NCBI GenBank assembly: GCA_016125225.1
Contig: WGME01000019.1
Coordinates: forward strand, 1-60,161
DNA: 60,161 bases
Direction: 5' to 3'
Source of the DNA: a bacterium
Lineage (GTDB): Bacteria > Planctomycetota > Planctomycetia > Planctomycetales > Planctomycetaceae
The translations under genes were made by a program, and so were the position numbers. This document shows positions 1-8,475 of the stretch, piece by piece (position 1 is the stretch's first letter; each line of letters opens with the position of its first letter). The notes under the pieces were generated by a model. The model had not been told where the DNA came from, did no database searches, and saw nothing but the letters and a program-made list of their open reading frames with translations.

Positions 1-2
1 AA

Positions 3-128
3 GTGGAACGCACCATCTCCTGGCTGGGTAACTACCGACGGCTCTTGGTGCGACACGAATACCATATTCACATGTTCCAGGGGTTTATTACACTCGCCTG
101 CCTGATGTTATGCCTCAAACGGTTTTGA
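3..128 (+). CDS. IS5-family transposase, C-terminal end (cut by window edge)
   Basis: The reading frame enters from outside the window and ends at a TGA at 126-128. Its last 41 residues include VERTISWLGNYRRLLVRHE, then a region rich in F, I, L and C ending LMLCLKRF. This matches the C-terminus of IS5-family (IS427/IS1031-like) DDE transposases, where the E of the FERTxxWL-type motif is the last catalytic acid. The rest lies to the left, so intactness cannot be judged. It borders the cassette array and marks the left side of an accessory island. Confidence 0.8.
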   Translation: MERTISWLGNYRRLLVRHEYHIHMFQGFITLACLMLCLKRF

Positions 129-487
129 AACCGCCTCTAGTCCGTTTATCGACTTATCAAAGTGTGCCTATCACAGCCCCTCGAATCAAGCTGGAAAAGT
201 GGTGGCATTCTGGGCAAGGGAATTGGATGAGAATAATACTTCGCAATAAGTCACCGTTAGATATCGAGATGGCACCCAAAACTAGTGAGTGTTCCGCTAG
301 CACGAGTGAAATAAACGAATCAGCCAAATTCAACAATGCGACCGCGAAATGCAGAATCCATCACGAACAATTTTACCTTGGTTGACTGTAAAAGGCGGAA
401 ATGGCTAGGCGACAAGTGATCACACAACTGTCGCTGACTAGCCGTTACCCATTCGCAGGCGGCTAGTCGAGCTATTGGGTTGTGGCC
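129..487. other. Noncoding stretch after the IS element, with one inverted repeat
   Basis: No convincing gene is seen. A perfect inverted repeat, GACTAGCCG at 436-444 and CGGCTAGTC at 460-468, encloses 15 nt. It has no T-run, so it is not a clear terminator. The terminal inverted repeat of the IS element probably lies in the first part, but its partner is outside the window. Confidence 0.4.
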
Positions 488-586
488 CCTTAACGACCCA
501 AGTTCACCGGCCGGCGGGGCGTCGGTGAGCTATGAACTCCCGGGACCCATACCGCCCCGCCTGTCCGGTGCAGCGCCTGGTTTGGC
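488..586 (-). repeat. attC-like integron recombination site 1
   Basis: About 99 bp of imperfect dyad lying just after the stop of the 597-1022 gene. The plus strand opens with TTAACGACCCA and TTCACCGGCCGGCGGGGC and closes with GCCCCGCCTGTCCGGTGCA and GGTTTGG, so the ends pair when the strand folds. Layout and end sequences match the three sites at 1044, 1622 and 2173. Orientation agrees with cassettes read on the minus strand. Confidence 0.7.
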
Positions 587-596
587 TTCTGCGGCC

Positions 597-1022
597 TCAC
601 GAATGAGTGTCGAACTCGACTGCCACGCACGAAGCGTGTGCCATAAACAGTTCTCGCACTTGGGCGTTCCACCTAGCCTCTGCCACCCGGTTGGCCGGCG
701 TGTCCCCATCGATGAACCGCCACCCGTGGTCGATTAGGTCGTACCACCTGCCGTCCGGCGTGACTAGCGCCCCCGGCATGAAGTTCGGCCGCAGGCGGGA
801 CACAAAGCAAACGTTCCGAGCCAGCTCCTCGTCCCCGCCCACACCAAACGCGGCGGCCGACTCCTCATCCGCGATCGATTCCCCGCCAGCGGTCCAGTAG
901 TCGAGCCGCCAGGGCCGGTCCACGTCATCCTCAACAAGACGGTGCGGCCGCAGCAGAGCGGAGCCGGCGTCCCACAAATCGGGCGTGTCGTGCGGGAGTA
1001 GCACCACCGTCCGCGTGTGCAT
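597..1022 (-). CDS. Integron-cassette hypothetical protein, 141 aa
   Basis: Unrecognised soluble protein. The ATG at 1022 is chosen because AAGGAGG lies about 7 nt upstream; a longer frame to 1052 would run into the attC site. It is acidic and tryptophan-containing, with no signal peptide or membrane segment; a motif GRWYDLIDHGWRF lies near the middle. It sits as a single gene between two attC-like sites, stop next to site 1, as a cassette should. No function is assigned. Confidence 0.65.
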   Translation of the reverse strand: MHTRTVVLLPHDTPDLWDAGSALLRPHRLVEDDVDRPWRLDYWTAGGESIADEESAAAFGVGGDEELARNVCFVSRLRPNFMPGALVTPDGRWYDLIDHGWRFIDGDTPANRVAEARWNAQVRELFMAHASCVAVEFDTHS

Positions 1023-1043
1023 CCGCTGTGCCTCCTTCTTGAC

Positions 1044-1134
1044 ACCTAACAACCCACATCACCGGGCGGCCGCCAGCGACGTGGATTTCAGATTACGCAC
1101 CCGACGGCCGCTCAGGTGCATATGATTGTTAGCT
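1044..1134 (-). repeat. attC-like integron recombination site 2
   Basis: 91-bp imperfect dyad. Read on the minus strand it begins AGCTAAC and ends GTTAGGT, the latter a full match to the GTTRRRY core. Internal arms GCACCTGAGCGGCCG and CGGCCGCCCGGTGATG are near complementary. It lies downstream of the 1192-1599 gene. This is the best-formed of the four sites. Confidence 0.8.
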
Positions 1135-1191
1135 GGCGATACGGCAATCGTTGGGCTGGCCAGCAGACAGCATAGCACATGATTGAGTACG

Positions 1192-1599
1192 TCAATCAGC
1201 CTCACAATGCTGAACCTCGACACCAGCTGCGATCAACTCCTCAGCAATTCTTTTGGCTTCATTATCGTCTTCGATGATCCACATCTGGTCGTTGGTCTTG
1301 TCGATCGGAAGATAGCTTGTGAATGAGCTGTTTGTGATGTTCAGTTGCAGGCCAAGTTGCTGCGCCGCTGAATCAAGGTCGCGGCAACGTTGGCCGTCGA
1401 CTGTGCCAATATTGAAGGTCGATCGACCGGATAGTCTTGTTTTCAGTTCGCTGATCGGTGTGGTCAGTAGCTCGGGTACAAGCTTTCGGATCGCGGCCAA
1501 TGTTTGAGCCGACAGAGGATCGTCCAGGAAGACTGAGACGTCGAACTGGTGATGGTGCGTCTTTACGAGAACCCAACAAAGTGAACAACTCCACACCAT
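1192..1599 (-). CDS. Integron-cassette hypothetical protein, 135 aa
   Basis: Unrecognised small protein. From about residue 18 it reads like a folded domain, FDVSVFLDDPLSAQTLAAIR, with a later acidic segment near MWIIEDDNEAKRIAEELI. The start is uncertain: ATG at 1599 has no clear ribosome site. Adjacent attC-like sites at both ends and the minus-strand orientation identify it as a cassette gene. Confidence 0.6.
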   Translation of the reverse strand: MVWSCSLCWVLVKTHHHQFDVSVFLDDPLSAQTLAAIRKLVPELLTTPISELKTRLSGRSTFNIGTVDGQRCRDLDSAAQQLGLQLNITNSSFTSYLPIDKTNDQMWIIEDDNEAKRIAEELIAAGVEVQHCEAD

Positions 1600-1621
1600 T
1601 TGATCAATGCAGCTTTTTGTC

Positions 1622-1711
1622 AGCTAACGTCCGCTGTCACCGGGTACGGACGGTTGATTTTCCATTCGAGAAACCGCGCAAGCCGTACTCCGGTGCACGG
1701 CATTGTTACCC
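1622..1711 (-). repeat. attC-like integron recombination site 3
   Basis: 90-bp dyad. Read on the minus strand it begins GGGTAACAATGCCGTGCACC and ends GGTGACAGCGGACGTTAGCT; inner arms GGAGTACGG and CCGTACCC pair. It lies just past the stop of the SMI1/KNR4 cassette gene at 1722. Confidence 0.78.
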
Positions 1712-1721
1712 GCCGCATGTA

Positions 1722-2153
1722 TCAGTCGTCGGAAAGTGCCGGGTCGTTGATCCACTCTTCAAATATCCAATCCGCAAGTGTTTGCACAGACACAGAATGT
1801 GAATTTGAGTCGTGGTCATAGTACCCAACACAACCGGTCGGGTCGAGGAAATAGTAGTTTCCATTGTCACCACAGAAGGCGATGCAGTTTCGAGGGACGC
1901 CTGCAGCCCAAGCTGCCTTTGCGTTAGTGGCGAGGCTGAGGTAGGGCATCAAATCCGGTAGGGCAACGAATGGTTCTCGAATGCCGAAGCAAACATTGCT
2001 TGCCTCTAGTTGAAAACGGCGAAAATCAGGATGCAAAACGATCCCAAGTTCGGTTTCGACAGCACGGACATCAGATTCGGTCGGCAGCCGCAAGGGTTTC
2101 GGCACTGGTTCATTGCATTCGAGCAGAGCTGCAATGGCGTCAGTAATGTCCAT
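1722..2153 (-). CDS. SMI1/KNR4 (SUKH) family protein in integron cassette
   Basis: 143-aa protein of the SMI1/KNR4 fold. Visible hallmarks: the helix with ESDVRAVETELGIVLHPDFR, a middle segment around LMPYLSLATNAKAAW, and the C-terminal IAFCGDNGNYYFLDPTGCVG strand pair. In bacteria SUKH proteins are often immunity proteins to contact-dependent toxins, and they are common integron cargo; either role is inference here. The ATG at 2153 is preferred, since the 32-residue extension to 2249 is encoded by the attC site. A single gene between sites 3 and 4. Confidence 0.8.
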   Translation of the reverse strand: MDITDAIAALLECNEPVPKPLRLPTESDVRAVETELGIVLHPDFRRFQLEASNVCFGIREPFVALPDLMPYLSLATNAKAAWAAGVPRNCIAFCGDNGNYYFLDPTGCVGYYDHDSNSHSVSVQTLADWIFEEWINDPALSDD

Positions 2154-2172
2154 TTTTCGTTCGGTTTCAGTC

Positions 2173-2262
2173 GGGTAACGACCCGCATCACGGGGCGCGG
2201 GAGTTGACGTTAATTTCAAAATCCGCTGGCCACCGCCGCTCCCGTGCATGCGATGGTTCGTC
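2173..2262 (-). repeat. attC-like integron recombination site 4
   Basis: 90-bp dyad. The minus strand begins GACGAACCATCGCATGCACG and ends CCGTGATGCGGGTCGTTACC. Inner arms GGGAGCGGCG and CGCGCCCCG are partly complementary. It follows the broken gene ending at 2282. Confidence 0.75.
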
Positions 2263-2281
2263 GGGCTGAAGCGGCGACCGG

Positions 2282-3040
2282 CTATACATGGCCAGTCACC
2301 GTTGCGGAGTACTTCTCGATCGCCGTGACATTAAGTTCCGCAGGCCACAGCGAGAAATGACCGCATCTGTCATAGCCGCCGAGTGGTACCACCAGTGTAT
2401 CAGCCAGCTGTACATGGCGCCCATCGAATTGATCCAACCATTGTTGACGTTGGTTGATAGCCGCAAGATCGAAGTTGACCCAAATACTGGATTGATACGC
2501 CCCAGTCCCGTCGTCACGGGATTCGGTCTTTGGGATGTGGTTTATGCATGTCCCTTCAAAGTCCAATCAGAGCGAGCCAAAAACGGAGACGTTCTGTCCG
2601 GCAAGCTCGGTCAGTCGATCAATCGCGTGATTCACAGAGATTAGGATGAGCATCGCGGCAATCGTTCCAGTTCCGATAAGCCACGTCTTCTTGAGTCGCG
2701 TGCAGACCACCACGCGGCGATTGCTGGACGGACAGTTGAAGTTCCAACACTCAGGCCGAGGTGGCAAGCAACGAAATCGCAGACCGCCAGTCCGGCTCAA
2801 GTCGTGGAACGATGCGTCGCCGAATGCCTCTTTGCAGTATGGGCAGGCATTGGAGGACAGCCACGTTTTCAAGTCCGAGGTGCGAATCGAGAGACTCCTG
2901 TCCGACGAACTTAGGGATAGACAGAATCGAATTCTGCCTATCACATCCCGGGGGAGCAAGCGGAAAAGTTCATGAGATTTCAACCATCGGAACCAGGCCG
3001 AGATCTGGCGTTGATGTAAGAGGCAGTGAGGTCTCGACAT
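2282..3040 (-). pseudogene. Membrane-anchored cassette protein broken by an in-frame TGA
   Basis: Two open segments (2567-3040 and 2282-2566) are in the same frame, split only by TGA at 2567-2569. The first carries Cys pairs (CPYC, and a second Cys/Pro-rich patch) and one membrane helix, TWLIGTGTIAAMLILISV, then LAGQNVSVFGSL just before the stop. The second continues directly with LDFEGTCINHIPK and ends with a strand-rich domain containing HFSLWPAEL. The stop falls inside what reads as one domain, so a nonsense mutation is the simplest view. Translation restart at the TTG after the stop is possible. The 5' end is uncertain. Confidence 0.6.
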
Positions 3041-3283
3041 AGCTGCCGGACCAGGTGAGCCGTCCGCGGGCCCGAATTAGATCAACGATTCGTACGATCC
3101 TCGTCGGTGCGACTGGGAAAGGCAGAAACCAGCACGATCAAACCCAGCTTGCTGGAAAGTGTAAGCAGAATTGGGTGGGCGAACTGTGGTCACCGCGCAT
3201 TCTGATAGGGCATTTGGCGTTTTATCCCCCCTCACTCAAAACCTGACAAGCCGCGCACGCTGTCTGCTAACGCCTTGTTACGG
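3041..3283. other. Noncoding spacer at the proximal end of the cassette array
   Basis: No gene and no fifth attC-like site are seen. In minus-strand orientation this is where an array leader, attI or integrase would lie. None is recognisable, so the array looks like a cluster of attC sites without an integrase. Confidence 0.4.
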
Positions 3284-3490
3284 TCAGCCCTCTAACCCGC
3301 GTGCATCCTCTTCGTCACGTCTCAGTGCTGCATGGATCCCATCCCACAGGCAGTTGTCTAGAAATCGGCGAAGCGACCGTTCCTCTCAATTCGCAATCCC
3401 AGCCAAGCGTTCCACGGTCTCAGCATCAAGCCGGACAGTTACCCGGCAGTTGGCTCTCCTAACACCGTCCTGACTCTTGGTGAAATTCAT
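3284..3490 (-). pseudogene. Ribbon-helix-helix-like small protein with in-frame TGA
   Basis: A 68-codon frame from ATG 3490 to TGA 3284-3286 with one internal TGA after codon 34. The part before the stop, CRVTVRLDAETVERLAGIAN, resembles the beta strand and first helix of ribbon-helix-helix (CopG/Arc-like) regulators. The part after the stop, EERSLRRFLDNCL, would be the second helix. Likely a nonsense-mutated regulator of the neighbouring element remnant; a 34-residue product would lack half the fold. Confidence 0.45.
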
Positions 3491-3506
3491 ATTGAAGTCA
3501 TGCCTT

Positions 3507-4115
3507 TCAGGAGTTGAATCGGGCGGACAGGACCATGCGTTCGATCTCGGTCAGGTCCCACTGAGCCAAGACGGCGTACTGATGGCCGCGGATCCACCGC
3601 AGCAGGAGGGGATCCTCCGGAACCCGCTGCCATTCGGCCTCCCAGAGAATGTGGAAGTGCCGCAAAGCTGTAGCCGGGCGGAACTGTGGTGGAATCGTCG
3701 GAACAACGGCTCGTGCTTTCCAAAACTGTGCCGTGCCAACCTTGCAGCTAGGCAATGCATCAGCGGGAATCATACCGACCAGCCTTTTGATGGTCTCGTT
3801 CCAGTGCTGGGGTCCGAAGACATATCGATTCCCCGAATGATGGCACCAACACCTTTCCTGATCGGCCCGGGCGATCGCCAGCCGCGGCAAGCCTTGCTCA
3901 TTCACGCCCGCCAATCGCATCGACTCGACCAGGTCGAGAATCGGTTTGCCTTCGGCCAGGACTTTGAGCATCTCTTCGGTCGCTCGATCCTCGGCGGCGA
4001 TGCGGTTGGCAACCTCACGTTCTTCGTTGTGTCGGCGAGATTTCAGGGAGCCGCAATATCGATCGAGCTGCACCTGGGCTTCAACGGGATCCATTGTCAG
4101 GGTGGCTACGTCCAT
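3507..4115 (-). CDS. Hypothetical protein, 202 aa, mobile-element remnant
   Basis: Unrecognised soluble protein. The ATG at 4115 is chosen because GAGGAG lies upstream. The N-terminal half is a charged helix (RRHNEEREVANRIAAEDRA) suggesting a coiled coil; the C-terminal half is tryptophan-rich (HFHILWEAEWQRVPED). Third gene of a minus-strand run after 4333-4791 and 4158-4358, close to a truncated integrase and tRNA-Lys, hence probably cargo of a degraded integrative element. Confidence 0.6.
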   Translation of the reverse strand: MDVATLTMDPVEAQVQLDRYCGSLKSRRHNEEREVANRIAAEDRATEEMLKVLAEGKPILDLVESMRLAGVNEQGLPRLAIARADQERCWCHHSGNRYVFGPQHWNETIKRLVGMIPADALPSCKVGTAQFWKARAVVPTIPPQFRPATALRHFHILWEAEWQRVPEDPLLLRWIRGHQYAVLAQWDLTEIERMVLSARFNS

Positions 4116-4157
4116 CTCGGCACTCCTCAACAGTTATTGCATCAGGCCGGGTAACAC

Positions 4158-4358
4158 TCACTCAGCGTCGTCTACGTTCACGCGGATGAACTCGCGGAAG
4201 TGTTGATCCTCACCAAACTGACGCCGTAGTTTCTCCATGGGCCGTTGTTCCAGTTGCCAGACGCGTTGCTTACTGACTCCCAAAATGCAGGCCACCGCAT
4301 CGCAGGGCGGCGGGCCGGAGATCCGGATCTCTTCATTCGTTTCTTCCACTCTCATCAT
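4158..4358 (-). CDS. Small HTH protein resembling sigma-70 region 4
   Basis: 66-aa protein whose core, GVSKQRVWQLEQRPMEKLR, follows the helix-turn-helix pattern of sigma-70 region 4. It lacks region 2, so it is a stand-alone DNA-binding module, not a sigma factor. ATG at 4358 follows AAAGGA; the start overlaps the upstream gene by 26 bp, suggesting coupled translation. Probably a regulator of the element remnant. Confidence 0.65.
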   Translation of the reverse strand: MMRVEETNEEIRISGPPPCDAVACILGVSKQRVWQLEQRPMEKLRRQFGEDQHFREFIRVNVDDAE

Positions 4359-4791
4359 TAGTCCTTTCGTTCTCAGAGGTCTTTGGTTTCCACTCACTGC
4401 AGGTGGGCCAATTGGCCCGGATGTCGGTGGCCCCGCCGCGGCTCCATTCGTGCTTCATCAAGGCACACTTGAGATACCGACCCGCCACGCCTTCCCATTG
4501 TGTTTTGAAGCGGCAGATGCGACACGTTTCCCTCGGTGGCCCCGATCCCGATCGAGCCGGCGTACAACGCCGATCGAGTTCGGTTCGCGAGGTCAGTTCG
4601 CCGGCATCGAACAACTGTTGCTGCATGAGGGGCCTCGGATGTTTCTGGCGCCAGCTACCGGTCCCAAGTCCTCTCCGGCGGGCCTGAGCGCTCGTCAACA
4701 GACGGCCGCAGCGCGCACACCGGCGGATCTCGGGAACGTCGGCCAGGAGCGATCGCTGGCCATTGAGTGGAGCGATTAGAACGTCGGTCAT
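4333..4791 (-). CDS. Cys-rich phage-type hypothetical protein (DUF6011-like zinc motif)
   Basis: 152-aa protein with two putative zinc sites. The first, RCARCGRLLTSAQARRRGLG, resembles DUF6011-type motifs of phage and plasmid proteins. The second has CRICRF, then YLKCALMKHEW and GGATDIRANWPTC, a pattern recalled from phage hypothetical proteins. ATG at 4791 follows AGGGA. It begins exactly where the recognisable integrase sequence ends, so a deletion may have joined them. DNA metabolism is a guess. Confidence 0.6.
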   Translation of the reverse strand: MTDVLIAPLNGQRSLLADVPEIRRCARCGRLLTSAQARRRGLGTGSWRQKHPRPLMQQQLFDAGELTSRTELDRRCTPARSGSGPPRETCRICRFKTQWEGVAGRYLKCALMKHEWSRGGATDIRANWPTCSEWKPKTSENERTNDESGRNE

Positions 4792-5065
4792 CAGCCGTCC
4801 CTGTGCGATACCTCGGGCAGTATTCCGTGATGAACCGGAGGCAGACCTCATTGACCGTGGCCCGTTGGGGCTTGGCAGGAGTTTTGGTGGCATCTTCCAC
4901 CAGTTGGTCATGCCGGATCGTATTCAACCAGTCAGCATACCGCTTGGTCGATTCCGGCTTGGACTCGTGGCCGAACCAGACTTGAGCACCATCAGGGGAC
5001 CGTGAAAACAGGTAGCCCTTGGCGTTTTTGCAGAGCGTGGGAATGGTCTTTCGCGGTCGTGCCAT
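4655..5065 (-). pseudogene. Truncated tyrosine-recombinase (phage integrase), N-terminus only
   Basis: From ATG 5065 the first 90 or so residues, starting MARPRKTIPTLCKNAKGYLF and running to TVNEVCLRFITEYCPRYRTG, match the N-terminal part of planctomycete phage-type integrases (arm domain and start of the core-binding domain). The catalytic domain with the R-H-R-Y residues is absent. After about 4795 the frame overlaps the gene at 4333-4791 and loses similarity. Placement about 130 bp from tRNA-Lys, pointing away from it, is typical of tRNA-integrated islands. Confidence 0.6.
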
Positions 5066-5192
5066 AGTGCAGGACTCCGGTTTTGGTGGAAGATTTTCCA
5101 CCGTTATCCGTCGTTTCAACTGCACTTCTGACCGTCAGAAGGTAACGCAAGGTGTTGCGTTGTTGGTGTTTACGGCATTAGGTAAACACATT

Positions 5193-5265
<73 letters not shown>

Positions 5266-5352
5266 TGGACGTGGGATTTTACATCGGCTTGACTGAACCG
5301 GCAACTCAAGCGATCTCTGACTCGACTCATTTCGTAATTTGCCACGACCTGC

Positions 5353-6657
5353 CTACGCGGTGGTGGGGCGGACGGATTTGTGGCGCAGGACGAGGAGATC
5401 GTTCGAGTTGAGCAATCGGAAGACTTCGGCACATTCTGCTTGAATCTGCTCGGCGGTCTTGGAAGCAAAGGCGGTCGCCAGTTCGCCCTGGATCGATTCG
5501 ACTGTGCGGAAGCCGTCCATCAGTTCGACTTGGCGGCGCGTGTGATCGTCCAAGGTAATGCGGAGCTGCATTTTTGTGCCGCCGCTGTACTCCAGGCTGT
5601 AGCACCATTCGGGATTGGACGTTTTCAGCATCGCACTGCGGACATTGAAAAGATCTGCCGAGCGAGTCCATGTCGGAACCACGTCGGGGTCTGTCCATTG
5701 GGCGACCGCTTCGGGTTGAGGTGTGGCCCACAAAGCATGCTTGGTGATACTCCCCCAGAAGACTTCACAGGCGGCTTCTTGTTCTCGCCGAGGAAGTTTC
5801 TGAATGCGTGCCAACACTTCCGGATCACGAAAAGCGATCTGCGGCTGATACCAGACGCGTGACTCTGAGGACCAGGCCGCGGGATGCAATCCGGACGACG
5901 CGAGAAAGTCGTAAAGTTGTGGCACGGTGTAGGCGCGGTCCTGCGAGTGAAGGAACAGGTCGAGGACTTCGCTGTCACTCATTCTGGCTGGTTGGGCGAA
6001 GAGTTCGGCACCTCTTTTATACCAGTTGCAAACAGGGAGATTGGCAATCATCTGTCGGACGGCAGCGACCTGTGCTCCCATGTCGGCTTGAGGGTCATTA
6101 ATCAAGCGGAAGAGCGACTGCATTTGATAGATGCCGGTCCGACCATATTGGCCATAGACCATCAGCCCAAGAGCCCCGTCATCTTTCATGACTGCGCGGA
6201 GAGCGGCCAGTCCGGTTTCCGGGCTTTCCAAGTGATGCAGCACGCCCGAACAGTTGATGTAGTCGAACTGACCAACATTCATTTCCGGCAGGTCGAGCAG
6301 TGAACCATGAATCCAGCGCACACGGTTCTCCAGACCACGGGCCGCCAGACGTTTCCGGGCAACGGTTTGGGAGGCGGTGCTGAGATCGATATAGACGATG
6401 TCACACTTAGTATGACGCAGCTGATGGGCCAGATAGACGACGGCATCGCCCGTGCCACCGCCGGCAATCAGAATGCGCATGCCTGCGGCGATGTTCTTCT
6501 TGCCCCGATAGCAGTAGTGATTCAAGCAGCTCAAGTCATCGAGGCCAGTGAGCAGAAGCCGCTTCTTTTCATCGGCGGGATCGCGGTGAGGGTAGGGGAG
6601 GTACTCGTACTGCTGGCGGACGCGAGCGGTGGTTGTCGGAACCTCGGCAACAGACAT
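5353..6657 (-). CDS. SAM-dependent class I methyltransferase
   Basis: About 434 aa from ATG 6657. The SAM-binding domain (about residues 65-180) shows motif I ILIAGGGTGDAVVYLA, the acidic strand IVYIDLSTAS, and FDYINCSGVLHHLESPE typical of Methyltransf_11/25. The start, QYEYLPYPHRDP, resembles planctomycete and proteobacterial methyltransferases of unknown substrate. The C-terminal 150 residues hold no recognised domain. Divergent from the SUMT/HemD fusion at 6890. Confidence 0.85.
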   Translation of the reverse strand: MSVAEVPTTTARVRQQYEYLPYPHRDPADEKKRLLLTGLDDLSCLNHYCYRGKKNIAAGMRILIAGGGTGDAVVYLAHQLRHTKCDIVYIDLSTASQTVARKRLAARGLENRVRWIHGSLLDLPEMNVGQFDYINCSGVLHHLESPETGLAALRAVMKDDGALGLMVYGQYGRTGIYQMQSLFRLINDPQADMGAQVAAVRQMIANLPVCNWYKRGAELFAQPARMSDSEVLDLFLHSQDRAYTVPQLYDFLASSGLHPAAWSSESRVWYQPQIAFRDPEVLARIQKLPRREQEAACEVFWGSITKHALWATPQPEAVAQWTDPDVVPTWTRSADLFNVRSAMLKTSNPEWCYSLEYSGGTKMQLRITLDDHTRRQVELMDGFRTVESIQGELATAFASKTAEQIQAECAEVFRLLNSNDLLVLRHKSVRPTTA

Positions 6658-6777
6658 GGAATCCCTCACGGTTCATCGAATCCAAGGTGGCCATCCTCCG
6701 GAAACTCTGGAGAGGCTCCTGTATCCTCTTCGTGTCGGCAGCGGCAAGGTTTGCCCATGAGAATTGGTTGATACAGC

Positions 6778-6791
6778 CCGCAAAGTTTGCG
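6778..6791. promoter_or_regulatory. Palindromic motif CGCAAAGTTTGCG, copy 1
   Basis: A perfect 6-bp inverted repeat around a single G, about 100 bp upstream of the SUMT/HemD start and in the divergent spacer with the methyltransferase gene. The same motif occurs at 23023-23037 and a half-degenerate version at 25989-26000, each upstream of a plus-strand gene. Operator function is inference. Confidence 0.35.
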
Positions 6792-6889
6792 CAAAGCCGC
6801 CACAGCAGGGCGAGGCAACGCCTTCAGTTCCCTGTTATACTGAGGCGATTCTGTCAGCCAGCCTGGCAGTGACCTGGATCAAAATTCCC

Positions 6890-8470
6890 ATGGCTCAATG
6901 GAAAGACATGGCAGCCAAGCCCACGGACACCGCAACTTCGCCAGCTTCTGTCAGCCAGCCCGGCAAGGTCTATCTCGTTGGTGCAGGGCCGGGCGATCCG
7001 GGATTGATCACCGTCCGCGGACGAGAGTGCCTGGCTGAAGCCGATCTGGTGCTTTACGACGGATTGGTCAATCCGCTACTGCTACGGCATTCGCACGCCA
7101 AGGCTCAGCGCACCTGCCGCATGGAAGGACCGGAAGGGCGACGACTCGATCAAGCGGAGATCAATCGGCAACTGGTCGAAGCGGGGCTATCGGGATTAAC
7201 AGTGGTGCGTCTCAAGGGGGGCGACCCGTTTATTTTTGGTCGGGGGACGGAAGAGGCTGCGGCGTTGGCGGCGGCGGGAATTCCGTTTGAAGTGGTCCCC
7301 GGCATCACCGCAGCGACAGCCGCTGCCGTTTACACTGGCATCTCGCTGACCCATCGAGATCATGCTTCGGCAGTGGCTTTCGTCACTGGTCACGAAGACC
7401 CGTTGAAAGCCGAATCGGCCCTTGACTATGCAGCCTTGGCCCGCTTTCCCGGCACACTCGTCTTCTACATGGGATTGCATCGACTGCCGACGATTGCTGC
7501 GAAATTGATGGCAGAAGGAAAAGTCTCGACGACACCCACGGCGGTTGTCAGCCGCGCGACTTCACCGCTGCAACGGACGGTGATCGCTCCGCTAGAGTGC
7601 ATTGCGAAAGTTGTCGCCGAAGCCGGGTTGCATGCGCCGTCGCTGGTGATCGTGGGTGACTGTGTGCAGGTTCGCGAGGTGGCCCATTGGTTTGAAGACC
7701 GGCCGTTGTTCGGGAAGAAAATTGCCATCACGCGACCGGACGATCAAGCCGATGCGGCGATTGATTTGGCCTGGCGAATGGGAGCCTTGCCCATTCCTTT
7801 GCCGACGATTGAAATCTCGCCTCCCGAAGACTGGTCGGCCGTTGATGCGGCATTGTCGCGTCTCGGCGAATATGACTGGCTGATCTTCACAAGTGTGAAC
7901 GGAGTAGCCGGGCTGCTTGACCGGCTGTGGGATCAGGGGGGGGATGCCCGGAAACTGGGACACTGCCAGATCGCGGCGATTGGTCCTGGCACCGCAGCCG
8001 CATTGAAGACGTATGGTCTGCGTTGCGATCTGATGCCCGATGAGTTTCGTGCGGAAGCGCTGGGTGCGGCATTGAGTTCACATGTCGCAACACGGCGGGT
8101 GTTATGGGCAAGAGCCAACCGTGGCCGCGATGTTCTGCCCCGGGAGCTATCCGCCGCTGGGGCTCATGTCGATCAGGTTGTGGTCTATCAGAATCAGGAT
8201 GTCACCGCGTGGCCGGATGAGGCCGTGCAGCAATTGGAAGCGGGAGAGTTGGACTGGATTGCATTGTCCAGTCCCTCGATTGCGAACCAGGTGGCTCAGC
8301 TTCTGCCTGCCGCCGCTCATGTGCATCTGGGGCGTAAAACACGAATCGCCGCGATCAGTCCTGTTACGGCTGAAGCGGCCAAAGAGGCGGGGCTACCCGT
8401 GCATGCGGTCGCCACCGACTACACGTGGCCCGGCCTGTTGAATGCCATCGCCAGAGCCACCTCGGAGTGA
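6890..8470 (+). CDS. cobA-hemD: Fused uroporphyrinogen-III C-methyltransferase / uroporphyrinogen-III synthase
   Basis: About 526 aa from ATG 6890. Residues about 25-270 are a SUMT domain that makes precorrin-2 from uroporphyrinogen [22 protein letters not shown], then [18 protein letters not shown] and [12 protein letters not shown]. Residues about 275-520 are a HemD domain that closes hydroxymethylbilane to uroporphyrinogen III, with [22 protein letters not shown] and [13 protein letters not shown]. The fusion is common in several phyla and links the branch point of haem, sirohaem and cobalamin synthesis. A second stand-alone HemD lies at 30808. Confidence 0.93.
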   Translation: MAQWKDMAAKPTDTATSPASVSQPGKVYLVGAGPGDPGLITVRGRECLAEADLVLYDGLVNPLLLRHSHAKAQRTCRMEGPEGRRLDQAEINRQLVEAGLSGLTVVRLKGGDPFIFGRGTEEAAALAAAGIPFEVVPGITAATAAAVYTGISLTHRDHASAVAFVTGHEDPLKAESALDYAALARFPGTLVFYMGLHRLPTIAAKLMAEGKVSTTPTAVVSRATSPLQRTVIAPLECIAKVVAEAGLHAPSLVIVGDCVQVREVAHWFEDRPLFGKKIAITRPDDQADAAIDLAWRMGALPIPLPTIEISPPEDWSAVDAALSRLGEYDWLIFTSVNGVAGLLDRLWDQGGDARKLGHCQIAAIGPGTAAALKTYGLRCDLMPDEFRAEALGAALSSHVATRRVLWARANRGRDVLPRELSAAGAHVDQVVVYQNQDVTAWPDEAVQQLEAGELDWIALSSPSIANQVAQLLPAAAHVHLGRKTRIAAISPVTAEAAKEAGLPVHAVATDYTWPGLLNAIARATSE

Positions 8471-8475
8471 GGCCG

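Noticed and set aside
110-385. Open frame of 91 codons after the IS transposase end
   Set aside because: It starts inside the transposase end, has no ribosome site, and no protein-like pattern.
3477-4154. 225-codon plus-strand frame opposite the 202-aa hypothetical
   Set aside because: The minus-strand reading has a ribosome site, operon context and natural composition; the plus-strand one does not.
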